64,000 bases of DNA from positions 744,001 to 808,000 of the forward strand of contig NZ_JABTEX010000003.1 in assembly GCF_015711645.1 (NCBI RefSeq). The letters run 5' to 3'. The notes below the pieces were generated by a model, which was not told the origin of the DNA, did not search any database, and saw only the letters and a program-made list of their open reading frames with translations. Shown piece after piece: positions 34,651 to 42,848 of this stretch (positions within the stretch are counted from its first letter, which is position 1; the number at the start of each line of letters is the position of its first letter). The DNA comes from Planomonospora sp. ID82291. Its GTDB lineage: Bacteria; Actinomycetota; Actinomycetes; Streptosporangiales; Streptosporangiaceae. A program made the position numbers and the translations under genes.

Positions 34651-35216
34651 GGAGGTCTTCCGTGTCACGGGCGGGGGAAGATCGCCGGGAAAAGGGCGTT
34701 CATCCGACGATCGGTAAATTCGATCATGTAGGACGACGCACTGTCCAGTGCCCCGCACGCCGGCGGCGGGTGCGGGTGCGGGTGCGGCGGTCCCCGCTTC
34801 CGCGGCGGACCGATGACCGCCGTCGCGAGCCCGGTCCCCGATTCCCGGTCCCCGGCTCACCGCGACCCGCGACCGGTCCCCGGTTCACCGCGACCCACGA
34901 CCCGCGACCCGCGACCCGCGACCGGCGACCGGCGACCGGCGACCGGAACATTTTCCGGATCATCCGCGACCGGGACGAAAACCCCCACGTCAGCAGAGGT
35001 CCGCATGGCGGAAGGACACCTCCTCCCGCTCCGCCCGGACCGTCGACGCGACAACGTTTTCGCAGGTCAGAGCAAACATGAACACACCTTTCACGTTTGC
35101 CAGACCTGAACGCCCTGCTCGAGGATGAACGCATCACCGCCGAAACCCCGTCCGGGGTCTCTTCGGCGTGCCCGCATTCCATCCGGACATCCGCGCTCCA
35201 TCCCGAGGAGGGGACC
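34651..35216. other. Divergent intergenic region between two ABC transporter units
   Basis: 566 bases with no supported gene. It includes a repeat block at 34861-34946, a less G+C-rich patch (34945-34985, ACATTTTCCGG), and around 35050-35110 the sequences AACGTTTTCGCAGG and CACCTTTCACGTTTGCC. The last could hold the promoter of the 35217 gene. The region should contain both divergent promoters, and an operator would be expected here, but no regulator gene is adjacent. Confidence 0.6.
34861..34946. repeat. Short tandem repeats (CGACCCG / CGACCGG)
   Basis: A block of about ten 7-base units, first CGACCCG-like then CGACCGG-like, in the non-coding spacer between divergent ABC transporter operons. 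The arrays are nearly perfect and would be prone to slippage. Confidence 0.75.
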
Positions 35217-36188
35217 ATGATCCATGCCCGAGGACTCACCCGGAGGTTCACCGTCAAGCGGGAGACCGTCGAGGCCGTGCGCGGCATCGACCTCGACGTG
35301 GAGGCCGGCCGGCTCGTCGCCGTCCTCGGTCCGAACGGGGCGGGGAAGTCCACCACCCTGCGCATGCTGACCACCCTGCTCCCGCCGACCTCGGGATCCG
35401 CCACGGTGGCGGGCCGCGACATCGTGGCGGATCCGGCCGGGGTGCGCGCCCGCATCGGCTACGTCGGCCAGAAGAACGGCGCCGGCGAGAACTTCCGCGT
35501 CCGCGACGAGCTGGTGACCCAGGGCCGCTGCTACGGCCTGACCCGCGCCGCGGCCGACCGGCGGGCCGACGAGATGCTCGACCTGCTGGAGCTCCGGCCG
35601 CTGGCCGCACGCAAGCCCGGCACGCTCTCGGGCGGGCAGCGGCGGCGCCTCGACATCGCCCTGGGACTCGTCCACCGGCCCGGCCTGCTGTTCCTGGACG
35701 AGCCGACGACCGGGCTGGATCCGCAGAGCCGCGCCGACGTCTGGGAGCACATCCTGCGCCTGCGCGCGGAGTACGGCACGACGATCCTGCTGACCACCCA
35801 CTACCTGGAGGAGGCCGACGCCATGGCCGAGCGGGTGGTGGTCATCGACCACGGCCGGATCATCGCCGACGGGACCGCCGCCCGGCTCAAGAACGACCTG
35901 GCCGGCGACCGGGTCACGGTCACCGTCCACGACGCCGCCGACACCGCGCGGGCGGCCGCCGTCGCCGCGCGGATCGCCGCGCCGGACGGGGTGAGCGCCG
36001 AGGGGGTGACCGTGCGGCTCCGGGTGCCCCGCGCGGACGCCGCCCTGCCGGAGTACCTACGGGCCCTGGAGGCGGCCAGGGTGAAGGCCGCCACCGCCGA
36101 GACCTCCCGTCCCACACTGGACGACGTGTTCCTCGCCCTCACCGGCCGCACGCTGCGGGAGGGCGACGGCGAGGGCGCCGCCGCGTGA
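35217..36188 (+). CDS. DrrA-type ABC exporter ATP-binding protein
   Basis: Start ATG 35217 follows GAGGAGGGGACC; 323 aa. It has Walker A GPNGAGKSTTLRMLTTLLPP, ABC signature LSGGQRRRLDIALGLVHRPG, Walker [15 protein letters not shown] and the switch loop TILLTTHYLEEADAMAERV. The extra C-terminal ~80-residue domain (VTVTVHDAADTARAAAV to RPTLDDVFLALTGRTL) is characteristic of DrrA/daunorubicin-resistance-type and lipid-linked exporters. It pairs with the ABC-2 permease at 36366. The substrate is probably a hydrophobic drug or metabolite. Its TGA overlaps a GTG that opens a small frame. Confidence 0.9.
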   Translation: MIHARGLTRRFTVKRETVEAVRGIDLDVEAGRLVAVLGPNGAGKSTTLRMLTTLLPPTSGSATVAGRDIVADPAGVRARIGYVGQKNGAGENFRVRDELVTQGRCYGLTRAAADRRADEMLDLLELRPLAARKPGTLSGGQRRRLDIALGLVHRPGLLFLDEPTTGLDPQSRADVWEHILRLRAEYGTTILLTTHYLEEADAMAERVVVIDHGRIIADGTAARLKNDLAGDRVTVTVHDAADTARAAAVAARIAAPDGVSAEGVTVRLRVPRADAALPEYLRALEAARVKAATAETSRPTLDDVFLALTGRTLREGDGEGAAA

Positions 36189-36364
36189 GCCTCCGACTCC
36201 ACGACCCGTCGACCGCGGGGACGCCTCCGGCGGGCGCTCCCCACCCGGGGGTCCCGGCGGCCGCTCCCGCCGGAACCCCCATGGCCGCTCCCGCCCGGGA
36301 GAAACGGCGTCCGCTCGTCCACTCGAGAAGGACGACCGCTCCTCCGCTCAAGAAGAAGGTGTGA
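36185..36364 (+). CDS. Possible small Pro/Ala-rich protein between the ABC ATPase and permease
   Basis: A 59-codon frame starts at GTG 36185 (GTGA overlap with the ATPase stop). It ends with TGA one base before the permease ATG (TGACATG). The peptide is rich in Ala, Pro and Gly (AGTPPAGAPHPGVPAAAPAG) with a very basic end (SRRTTAPPLKKKV). No domain is recognisable and no convincing ribosome-binding site precedes the permease other than this coupling. It may be a real coupled micro-protein or just an open gap that keeps ribosomes moving into the permease gene. Confidence 0.3.
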   Translation: MSLRLHDPSTAGTPPAGAPHPGVPAAAPAGTPMAAPAREKRRPLVHSRRTTAPPLKKKV

Positions 36365-36365
36365 C

Positions 36366-37133
36366 ATGAACCTGCGATTCGCCCGCGACACCGCGACCGT
36401 CTTCTCCCGCGAGTTCGCGCCCGTGCCGCGCGAGGCCCTCGGTCTGCTGTTCACCATGGGCCAGCCCCTGCTCTTCCTCTTCCTGTTCGGCCCGCTGCTG
36501 GCGGGCACGCCGGGTTTCGGCGGGGCGGGCGGCGGTTCTCCGTGGCAGTGGTTCGTGCCCGGCATCCTGGTCATGATGTGCCTGTCCGGGCCGATGATGG
36601 CCGGATACAACCTCCTGGTCGAGCTCATCGGCGGCTCGCTGGAGCGGATGATGGTCACCCCGCTGAGCCGGACGGCGATGCTGGTCGGCCGGACCCTGAA
36701 GGAGTTCGCGATCCTGCTGGCGCAGGCCGTACTGATCATCGCTCTGGCGGTGCCGCTGGGCTTCCGGCTCCACTTCGCCGGGGTGCTGGCGGGGCTGGTG
36801 CTGCTGGCCGTGGCCGGGATCGGGCTGGGCACGCTCTCGTTCGCGCTGGCGATCGCCTCCCGGCCCGGCGGCGAGCTGTTCTACGGGGTCACCCAGCTGG
36901 TGATGTTCCCGCTGCTGCTGCTGTCGGGCATGCTGCTGCCGATGGACTTCGGCCCGGCGTGGCTGCAGACCGCCGCCGCGTTCAACCCCGTCACCTACAT
37001 CGTGGAGGCCGAGCGGGCGCTGTTCGCCGGCCGCCTCACCGACGCCTCGGTGCTGTACGGCGCGCTCTGCGCCTGCGCCGTCGCCGCCGCGGGCCTGGCG
37101 CTGGGCACCCGGTCGATGCGGCGCGGCGTCTGA
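36366..37133 (+). CDS. DrrB-type ABC-2 transporter permease
   Basis: 255 aa from ATG 36366. It has six predicted membrane helices in the ABC-2 arrangement: LLFTMGQPLLFLFLFGPLLA, WFVPGILVMMCLSGPMMAGY, LAQAVLIIALAVPLGFRLHF, LAGLVLLAVAGIGLGTLSFA, VTQLVMFPLLLLSGMLLPMD and the last near LCACAVAAAGLALG. The motif FNPVTYIVEAERALF is typical of this family. It works with the DrrA-like ATPase to export a hydrophobic compound and may confer self-resistance. Confidence 0.88.
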   Translation: MNLRFARDTATVFSREFAPVPREALGLLFTMGQPLLFLFLFGPLLAGTPGFGGAGGGSPWQWFVPGILVMMCLSGPMMAGYNLLVELIGGSLERMMVTPLSRTAMLVGRTLKEFAILLAQAVLIIALAVPLGFRLHFAGVLAGLVLLAVAGIGLGTLSFALAIASRPGGELFYGVTQLVMFPLLLLSGMLLPMDFGPAWLQTAAAFNPVTYIVEAERALFAGRLTDASVLYGALCACAVAAAGLALGTRSMRRGV

Positions 37134-37160
37134 CCCGGCCCGCCGCCCGGCCCCGCGGCA

Positions 37161-37391
37161 TCAGGGGTGCGGGCGGCTCCGGGACGGCTGCTTGAGCTCC
37201 AGATCGCCGAGGAGCGCCTGCGTGGCGGCGGCGACGGCGTCCACCGCCCGCTCGAACGCCTCGGCGTTGCGCGCGGACGGGGAGCGGAACCCGGAGATCT
37301 TGCGGACGTACTGCAGGGCCGCGGCGCGCACGTCATCACCGGTCACGTCGCTGCTGTAGGGCTCCCGGAGGGTCTTGATGCTCCGGCACAT
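37161..37391 (-). CDS. DUF2277 domain-containing protein
   Basis: Start ATG 37391, with GAGG seven bases upstream; 76 aa, the normal size of the family. It opens with MCRSIKTLREPYSSDVTGDD and contains DDVRAAALQYVRKISGFRSP, ARNAEAFERAVDAVAAATQA, all diagnostic of DUF2277. The two N-terminal Cys/Arg residues are conserved in the family. Function is not established. It is a stand-alone gene close to the end of the ABC permease gene, convergent with it. Confidence 0.9.
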   Translation of the reverse strand: MCRSIKTLREPYSSDVTGDDVRAAALQYVRKISGFRSPSARNAEAFERAVDAVAAATQALLGDLELKQPSRSRPHP

Positions 37392-37491
37392 GAAGGGACC
37401 TCGTTTCATCTCCGCCCGGCGCCCATGCCTCCCGGTGGTCGGGACCGCTCCCGCGGAGCGGCCACCGGGAAGGATCGGCGCCGGGAACCGC

Positions 37492-37752
37492 TCAGGCTCC
37501 GACGAGGGTGGCCGGGTCGACCCGGTCGACCGCGTGCAGCGCCCAGCGCATCCGCTCGCGGTACGTCTCCGGGTGGTCTCCGGCCTCCTGGGCCACACAG
37601 GCCACGCAGTCGGCGATGTCGTGCCGGCAGACGCGCAGCCGGTCCTCGATGGCGGCGCGCACCTGCTCCGGCGAGGGGTCGTCCGACGCCTGCAGCGCGG
37701 AGGCGAACAGGACGTCGGCCAGGTCGGACATGCTCATCACGGTGGTGGGCAT
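37492..37752 (-). CDS. Small conserved-looking hypothetical protein with three cysteines
   Basis: 86 aa from ATG 37752 with GAGAGAGG a few bases upstream. It is predicted helical (DLADVLFASALQASDDPSPE, VRAAIEDRLR), then VCRHDIADCVACVAQEAGDH and RMRWALHAVDRVDP. The C-(x)6-C-x-x-C pattern could bind a metal, but this is inference. I do not recognise a family name. It may share a transcript with the DUF2277 gene 100 bases downstream. Confidence 0.6.
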   Translation of the reverse strand: MPTTVMSMSDLADVLFASALQASDDPSPEQVRAAIEDRLRVCRHDIADCVACVAQEAGDHPETYRERMRWALHAVDRVDPATLVGA

Positions 37753-37878
37753 CGTGTGCCTCTCTCCCCGGAGACCGCGGGACCCGGTGGGGTCGTGCGG
37801 GCTCCTTGAATCGTCCAGCTCGGGCTCACCCCTCCAGCATGCCTCCCGCCACCGACATTTTCCGGCGGGTGCGGCCGG

Positions 37879-39048
37879 TCACCTGAATCCGAAGACGCCC
37901 GCCTCCTCCAGGACCATCCCGGCCAGGGCCCCGGCCGCGTCGACCCGGCCGAGCGACTTGGCCGCCTTCGACATGTCGGCGCAGAGCCGCGGGTCCCCCA
38001 GGAGGACGTCGAGCTCGGCGAGCAGGTGCTCCGGCTCGGGACCGTTCTCCAGCAGCGCCCGGGCCGCTCCGGACTCGGCCAGGTAGCGGGCGTTCTGGCG
38101 CTGCTCGTCCCCGGCCGACGGCACCAGGGGGACGAGCACGGACGGCTTGCCCACCGCCGTCAGCTCGGCGACGGCACCGGCCCCGCTGCGGGAGACCACG
38201 ACGTCGGCGGCGGCCAGCACGTCGGCCAGTTCCTCGCCGACGTAGGGGACGGGGCGGTAACGCTCCCGCAGGTGCTCGGGGAGTCCCTCGGCGGTCCGGG
38301 TGAGCTGGTCGATCCAGCCGGGACCGCACTGGTGCAGCACCTGCGCCCGCTCCAGCAGCACGGGCAGGATCCCCTCGACCAGCGTGTTGATCTGGCGGCT
38401 GCCCTGCGCCCCCCCGGTGACGTACACCAGGGGCACCTCCGGCGAGAAGCCGAAGTGCCACCGGCCGGACGGGGCGTTGCCGCGCAGCAGGTGCGGCCGG
38501 ACCGGGTTGCCGGTGACGGCGGCCCGCTCGCGTGCCGGGGCGGGCAGGTGCTCGATCGACGAGGGGTGGGTGAGCGCGATCCGGGTGGCGAAGCGCGCCA
38601 GGATGCGGTTGGCCAGACCGAGCGCGGTGATCTGCTCGTGCATCACCAGGGGGCGGCGGAGCAGCCGGGAGGCCAGTCCCAGCGGCACGCAGACGTACCC
38701 TCCGGTGGACAGCACCACGTCCGGCCGGTAGCGGGCGGCGATGCCGAAGGCCTGGAGGATCCCGACCGGGATGCGGAACATGTCGGCGAGGTTGGCCAGC
38801 AGTTCCCTGGGGTTGGGCGACCGTCGCAGCTTCCCCGTCTTGATCGCGCGGAAGGGGATGCCGTTCTCGGCCGCGACGCGGGCCTCCAGGCCGCTCGCCG
38901 TCCCCACCCAGAGCACGTCCAGGTCGTGCCCGTGCGCGGCGGCCTGCTCGCGGACGGTGGCGACGGTGGTCAGCGCGGGGTAGGTGTGACCGCCGGTCCC
39001 GCCTCCGGTGACGAGCATGCGCAGAGGCTGGCGGTTTCCGGCATTCAT
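37879..39048 (-). CDS. murG: MurG-family UDP-GlcNAc:lipid I N-acetylglucosaminyltransferase
   Basis: 389 aa from ATG 39048. The N-terminal lobe has the MurG G-loop MLVTGGGTGGHTYPALTTVA (membrane/lipid I side) and ADVVLSTGGYVCVPLGLASR-like G-loop 2. It also has MHEQITALGLANRILARFAT and VTGNPVRPHLL. The C-terminal lobe has VYVTGGAQGSRQINTLVEGI, ADVVVSRSGAGAVAELTAVG and KPSVLVPLVPSAGDEQRQNA, the UDP-GlcNAc site. The reaction is transfer of GlcNAc to lipid I to make lipid II. It lies outside any visible dcw cluster, so it may be a second copy or a related transferase for another undecaprenyl-linked sugar. Confidence 0.8.
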   Translation of the reverse strand: MNAGNRQPLRMLVTGGGTGGHTYPALTTVATVREQAAAHGHDLDVLWVGTASGLEARVAAENGIPFRAIKTGKLRRSPNPRELLANLADMFRIPVGILQAFGIAARYRPDVVLSTGGYVCVPLGLASRLLRRPLVMHEQITALGLANRILARFATRIALTHPSSIEHLPAPARERAAVTGNPVRPHLLRGNAPSGRWHFGFSPEVPLVYVTGGAQGSRQINTLVEGILPVLLERAQVLHQCGPGWIDQLTRTAEGLPEHLRERYRPVPYVGEELADVLAAADVVVSRSGAGAVAELTAVGKPSVLVPLVPSAGDEQRQNARYLAESGAARALLENGPEPEHLLAELDVLLGDPRLCADMSKAAKSLGRVDAAGALAGMVLEEAGVFGFR

Positions 39049-39398
39049 GCGTGCGTTTCCTCCGAGGTACGACTGTTCGGTGCCCTCCCGGCGTACCGGG
39101 TGGACTCGGGCACGCTACCCGGATATCGACGAAGATCCAATTTCGGCCCCCTCGGGTAACGCCCGCCTCACCTGCGGACCGGCGGCGGCGAGCCTCGAAC
39201 CGGGCCGGAGCCCCCGGCGGGGACACCGGAAGTGACACGGATCCATAAACGGGTACAAACCATAACAAATAGCAAGTTACAGGATTCCGGAGGAAGCGCC
39301 GATTCCATGGCGGGTGGATCGAGGGCATGACGCGTTCCCGCGCGACGAGCGCGCCGCCGAGGCGGTCGGCAGCCACCTCCCGTAAGGAGGCATCCGCC
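39049..39398. other. Divergent intergenic region between the MurG-like gene and the DUF1876 gene
   Basis: 350 bases without a supported gene. The segment 39240-39290 is markedly A+T-richer (CATAAACGGGTACAAACC then ATAACAAATAGCAAG), the only such patch nearby. It is likely to hold the promoter for the DUF1876 gene or the divergent MurG-like gene. I could not assign hexamers with confidence. Confidence 0.5.
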
Positions 39399-39662
39399 AT
39401 GCAGACCAAGGAATGGAACGTCCGGATCACCATCGTCGAGGACGACAACGACCGCGTCACCTCGGCCCAGGCCGAGCTGGACATCCCCGACGGACGCCGG
39501 TACGAGAGCGTCGAGTACGCACGGCGCAACCCGACCGACCGGCCGGTGCCGGACATCGGCGACGAACTGGCGGCCGGCCGGGTGCTGGCCGACCTGTCCG
39601 GCCGGCTGATGGGCGACGCCGCGGCCGACGTGATGGAGGAGGCCGAGATCAGGAGACGGTGA
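39399..39662 (+). CDS. DUF1876 domain-containing protein
   Basis: Start ATG 39399 with a very strong AAGGAGG site upstream; 87 aa. The N-terminus MQTKEWNVRITIVEDDNDRV and ARRNPTDRPVPDIGDELAAG, ending LADLSGRLMGDAAADVMEE, match the actinobacterial DUF1876 family of small acidic proteins. These share a dsRBD-like fold and are often linked with stress response. Their role is not established. The A+T-rich patch about 100 bases upstream is its probable control region. Confidence 0.9.
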   Translation: MQTKEWNVRITIVEDDNDRVTSAQAELDIPDGRRYESVEYARRNPTDRPVPDIGDELAAGRVLADLSGRLMGDAAADVMEEAEIRRR

Positions 39663-39718
39663 GGACGGTCCCGCGGTCCCGTACGGCACGGCCCCGGCGA
39701 AGCCCCGGGCCGTGCCCG

Positions 39719-39800
39719 CAGGTCCGGGTCCACGGGTCCGCGAGTCCGGGTCCACGGGTCCGCGAGTCCGGGTCCGCGGTCCCGCGGGTCCAGGTCCGGT
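39719..39800. repeat. 22-bp tandem repeats between DUF1876 and EF-hand genes
   Basis: Three or so copies of GTCCGGGTCCACGGGTCCGC plus two bases, with degenerate continuation to about 39830. It is non-coding, between convergent genes, and may contribute to transcription end. Confidence 0.75.
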
Positions 39801-39854
39801 CGCGGCGGTCCCGGCCGGCCGCCGCGACCGGGGCCCCGCCCCGGCCCGGCCCGT

Positions 39855-40061
39855 TCAGTCGCGGGACATCAGCCGGACGAACTCCTCGAAGGAGAACCGC
39901 CCGTCCCCGTCGGAGTCGGCGTCGCGGTTCAGCGAGCCGATCGCCTCCGGAGGCAGGTCCGGGAAGCGCCCGGTGAGCTCCTCCTCCGTGATGAAACCAT
40001 CGCCATCGGTGTCGATGGCGGAGAACGCGCTCCTGAGCTCGGTCAACCGCTCCGCCGACAT
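39855..40061 (-). CDS. EF-hand calcium-binding protein
   Basis: 68 aa from ATG 40061 (MSAERLTELRSAFSAIDTDG). Two EF-hand loops are complete. The first is DTDGDGFITEEE (about residues 17-28), the second DSDGDGRFSFEE (about 49-60). Both have Asp at positions 1, 3 and 5 and Glu at 12, the canonical calcium ligands. Such short calmodulin-like proteins (CasA/calsymin-like) occur in many actinomycetes and act as cytosolic Ca2+ buffers or sensors. The gene stands alone and is divergent from the D-aminoacylase operon. Confidence 0.9.
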   Translation of the reverse strand: MSAERLTELRSAFSAIDTDGDGFITEEELTGRFPDLPPEAIGSLNRDADSDGDGRFSFEEFVRLMSRD

Positions 40062-40317
40062 GGTGATCCGCCTTTTCCTCGGGTCCGTTCCGGCAGACAA
40101 CCTACGGGAGTCCTCGCCGGGCGAGAAGGCGGGACCCGCCCGAAGATCGCGGTAGAGCGCGGCCCTCCCCTGCGGCCGGGCCCCTGGGACCGGCGCGCGA
40201 CAGGTTCGGCGCGTCCCGGAACCGCGGGCGGGGGACCCGGAGGGCTCCGCGACCGCGGGCGGGCGAGCCCGGAGGGTCCCGGAACGGCGGGCGGCGATCG
40301 GACGGCCGCTCCGGAAC

Positions 40318-40336
40318 CGTTGTGCACTGCACAACG
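40318..40336. promoter_or_regulatory. Perfect palindrome, probable operator for the IclR-type regulator
   Basis: CGTTGTGCA-C-TGCACAACG is a perfect 9-bp inverted repeat around one centre base, 51 bases before the D-aminoacylase start. Its length and symmetry fit a homodimeric IclR-type regulator site, and the operon encodes such a regulator as its second gene. Confidence 0.6.
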
Positions 40337-40358
40337 CCGTGCCGCGGATATGGCACGG
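40337..40358. promoter_or_regulatory. Second inverted repeat adjacent to the operator
   Basis: CCGTGCC and GGCACGG flank eight bases (GCGGATAT), directly abutting the first palindrome. The central A/T bases could be part of a -10 element. It may be a second operator half or a transcript-start hairpin. Confidence 0.45.
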
Positions 40359-40386
40359 CACCTGCCCGCCCTCTACCGTGGCCACC

Positions 40387-42054
40387 GTGTTCGACGTGCT
40401 CATCCAGGGCGGCCGGGTGGTGGACGGCACCGGCGCCCCGCCGTACCCCGCCGACGTCGGCGTCCGCGACGGCCGGATCGAGGCGGTCGGCGACCTGACC
40501 TCCGGAGGCGCCCGTCCCGCCGCGGTCGCGGTCGAGGCCACCGGGCGCCTGGTCCTGCCCGGCTTCGTCGACGCCCACGTCCACGGCGACGCCACCGTGC
40601 TCGACCCCGGCGTGCAACTGGCGGCGCTCCGGCAGGGCGTCACGACGTTCGTCCTCGGGCAGGACGGCCTCTCCTTCGCCCCCTCCGGTCCCGAGACGCT
40701 GCGCTTCGTCACCCGCTACTTCGCCGCGATCAACGGCGCGCATCCGGCGCTGGACGGCGGTCCGGTGAGCGTGGCGGACCTGCTGGCCACCTACGACCGC
40801 ACGACCGCCCTCAACACCGCCTACCTGGTCCCGCACGGCACGGTCCGCCACGCGGCCTCCGCGGACCCGGCGCAGATGCTCCGCCTGGTGGAGCGGGGAC
40901 TGGAGGACGGAGCCGCCGGCCTGTCCAGCGGCCTGGAGTACGTCCCGGGCCGGTACGGCGACGCCGCCGAGCTCGCCGCGCTGTGCGCGCCCGTCGCCCG
41001 GGCCGGCCTGCCCTACGTGACCCACATGCGCGGATACGAGGAGGCCGCCGCCACGGGCATGGCCGAGGCGCGCGCGATCGCCGAGCGGGCGGGGGTCGCG
41101 CTGCACGTCTCCCACTACCACGGCCCCGGCGAGCGGCTCGCCGGCATGGTCGACCGGGCCCTCGCGGCGGGTCTGGACGTCACCTTCGACAGCTACCCCT
41201 ACCGCAGCGGGTTCAGCATCCTGGCGATGGTCGCCCTCCCCCGCGACCTCGACGGCCCCGACGGCCCCGACGGCCTCAGGGAACCCGGCGCTCCCGGCGT
41301 CCCCGCTCCCGGGACGGACGGCGGGACCGCCGGAAGTCCCGGGAGCGCCGCACCCGGCGGCGCTCCCGGCGCCCCCGGTGGCGGGACCGCCCGCCCCGAC
41401 CTGGACCGCACGGTGGCGCTCCTGCACGACCCGGCGGTACGGCGCCGCCTGGCCCGCGAGACCGACCCCGCGCTCTGGCGGCGCATCGTGCTCGCGCACG
41501 TCCCCTCCCCCGGGCTCGCCTGGACCGAGGGCAGGACCCTGGCCGACGCCGCCGCCGAGGCCGGGCGCGACCCGGCCGGCTTCTGCGCGGACCTGCTGAT
41601 CGCGACCGGGCTGGCCGCCAGCTGCGTGTTCGCCCAGCCGCCCGGCAACGACGACGCCTCGCTGCGGCTGCTGCTGCGACACCCCGCCCACCTGGGCGGG
41701 TCCGACGCCATCCACCTCGGCGGCCACCCCCATCCGCGGGCCTTCGGGGCCTTCGCCCGCTTCCTCGGCCGCCACGTCCGCGAGCTCGGCGACTGGACCT
41801 GGCAGGAGGCGGTGGCGCATCTGTCCTCCGGTCCGGCCCGCCGGTTCCGGCTGCCGGACCGAGGACAGGTCCGTCCCGGCATGGCCGCCGACCTCGTGGT
41901 CGTCGACCCGGAGCGGGTGACCGACACCGCCGACTACCTCCGGCCGCGCGTCCTCGCCGAGGGGATCGACGACGTGCTGGTCGGCGGCGTGCCGGTGCTG
42001 GCGGGCGGCGCCCTCACCGGAGCCCGGCCCGGCCGTCCGCTGAGGCCGCGGTGA
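40387..42054 (+). CDS. N-acyl-D-amino-acid deacylase (D-aminoacylase, amidohydrolase family)
   Basis: I start at GTG 40387 (VFDVLIQGGRVVDGTGAPPY); 555 aa. It is an amidohydrolase-fold protein: the HxH metal motif in LPGFVDAHVHGDATVLDPGV, GAAGLSSGLEYVPG, YVTHMRGYEE, LHVSHYHGPGERL, TFDSYPYRSGFSIL and the C-terminal GMAADLVVVDPERV. D-aminoacylases release D-amino acids from N-acyl derivatives with one tightly bound zinc. Here a 47-residue Gly/Pro/Ala-rich insert (about 284-330) interrupts the barrel, in a loop where relatives are short. It is followed with a 4-base overlap by an IclR regulator and then a PfkB sugar kinase, one catabolic operon. The exact acyl substrate is inferred only from family. 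Confidence 0.8.
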   Translation: MFDVLIQGGRVVDGTGAPPYPADVGVRDGRIEAVGDLTSGGARPAAVAVEATGRLVLPGFVDAHVHGDATVLDPGVQLAALRQGVTTFVLGQDGLSFAPSGPETLRFVTRYFAAINGAHPALDGGPVSVADLLATYDRTTALNTAYLVPHGTVRHAASADPAQMLRLVERGLEDGAAGLSSGLEYVPGRYGDAAELAALCAPVARAGLPYVTHMRGYEEAAATGMAEARAIAERAGVALHVSHYHGPGERLAGMVDRALAAGLDVTFDSYPYRSGFSILAMVALPRDLDGPDGPDGLREPGAPGVPAPGTDGGTAGSPGSAAPGGAPGAPGGGTARPDLDRTVALLHDPAVRRRLARETDPALWRRIVLAHVPSPGLAWTEGRTLADAAAEAGRDPAGFCADLLIATGLAASCVFAQPPGNDDASLRLLLRHPAHLGGSDAIHLGGHPHPRAFGAFARFLGRHVRELGDWTWQEAVAHLSSGPARRFRLPDRGQVRPGMAADLVVVDPERVTDTADYLRPRVLAEGIDDVLVGGVPVLAGGALTGARPGRPLRPR

Positions 42055-42848
42055 GCGCCCCCGGCCGGACGGGCGGCGGGGAGCGCAACCAGTCGGCCTC
42101 CCTCCGGCGGGCGCTGGCCGTGCTGGAGTACGTCCGCGACCACGCGGGCGCGGGCCAGGGCCTGTCGCTGTCGCGGCTGGCGGAGGCGCTCGGCCTGTCC
42201 AAGAGCACCGTGCTGCGGCTGACCGTCCCCCTGGTGGAGACCGGGCTGCTGGAGCGCGACCGCAGGAGCGGGGCCTACCGGCTGGGCCACGGCACGCTCC
42301 GCCTCGGCCAGGCCTACCTGTCCACGCTCGACCTGCGGACCGTGGCCGCGGAGGAGACGCGCCGGCTGATGCAGCAGGTCCGCGAGACCGTCCACCTGGT
42401 CGTCCACGACCCGCCGTACGTCGTCTACATCGACAAGGTGGAGAACGAGGCGACGGTCCGGATGGCCTCCCGCATCGGCAGCCGGAGCCCGCTCTACTGC
42501 ACCGCGGTCGGCAAGGCGATCCTCGCCTGGCAGCCGGAGGAGGCCGTCGAACGGGTCGTGGCCGCCGGACTGCCCGCTCTGACCCGCCACACGATCACCG
42601 ACCCCGACCGGCTCCGCGGCGAACTGGCCCGGATCCGGCAGCGCGGCTACGCCGTCGACGACCGGGAGAACGAGCCCGAGGTCCGCTGCGTGGCCGCGCC
42701 GATCTTCAACCACGACGACAGCGCGGTCTCCGCCGTCTCCGTCTCCGGTCTGACCTCGCGGATCACCGCCGCGCGGGTGCGCGACCTGGGACCGGTGGTG
42801 GCGCGGGCCGCCCTGCTCATCTCCAGAAAGCTGGGAGCCCCCCGATGA
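42051..42848 (+). CDS. IclR-family transcriptional regulator
   Basis: 265 aa from GTG 42051 (GTGA overlap with the upstream stop). The N-terminal winged helix (SLRRALAVLEYVRDHAGAGQ, LAEALGLSKSTVLRLTVPLV) is followed by the IclR effector domain. That domain includes RLMQQVRETVHLVVHDPP, SRSPLYCTAVGKAILAWQPE and RGYAVDDRENEPEVRCVAAP. It binds a small-molecule effector and controls transcription as a dimer or tetramer. The palindromes at 40318-40358 are its likely operator, giving autoregulation of the D-aminoacylase operon. Confidence 0.92.
   Translation: MSAPGRTGGGERNQSASLRRALAVLEYVRDHAGAGQGLSLSRLAEALGLSKSTVLRLTVPLVETGLLERDRRSGAYRLGHGTLRLGQAYLSTLDLRTVAAEETRRLMQQVRETVHLVVHDPPYVVYIDKVENEATVRMASRIGSRSPLYCTAVGKAILAWQPEEAVERVVAAGLPALTRHTITDPDRLRGELARIRQRGYAVDDRENEPEVRCVAAPIFNHDDSAVSAVSVSGLTSRITAARVRDLGPVVARAALLISRKLGAPR

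Larger units (their letters stand above)
40062..40386. other. Regulatory spacer upstream of the D-aminoacylase operon
   Basis: 325 bases between divergent genes. The part 40190-40290 is made of imperfect repeats (CCGCGGGCGG...CCCGGAGGG units). Two palindromes at 40318-40358 immediately precede the operon. No gene is supported. Confidence 0.6.

Noticed and set aside
39240..39290. SigB-type promoter (GGGTAC at about 39256) for the DUF1876 gene
   Set aside because: The required GTTT-type -35 element is not found 14-16 bases upstream.
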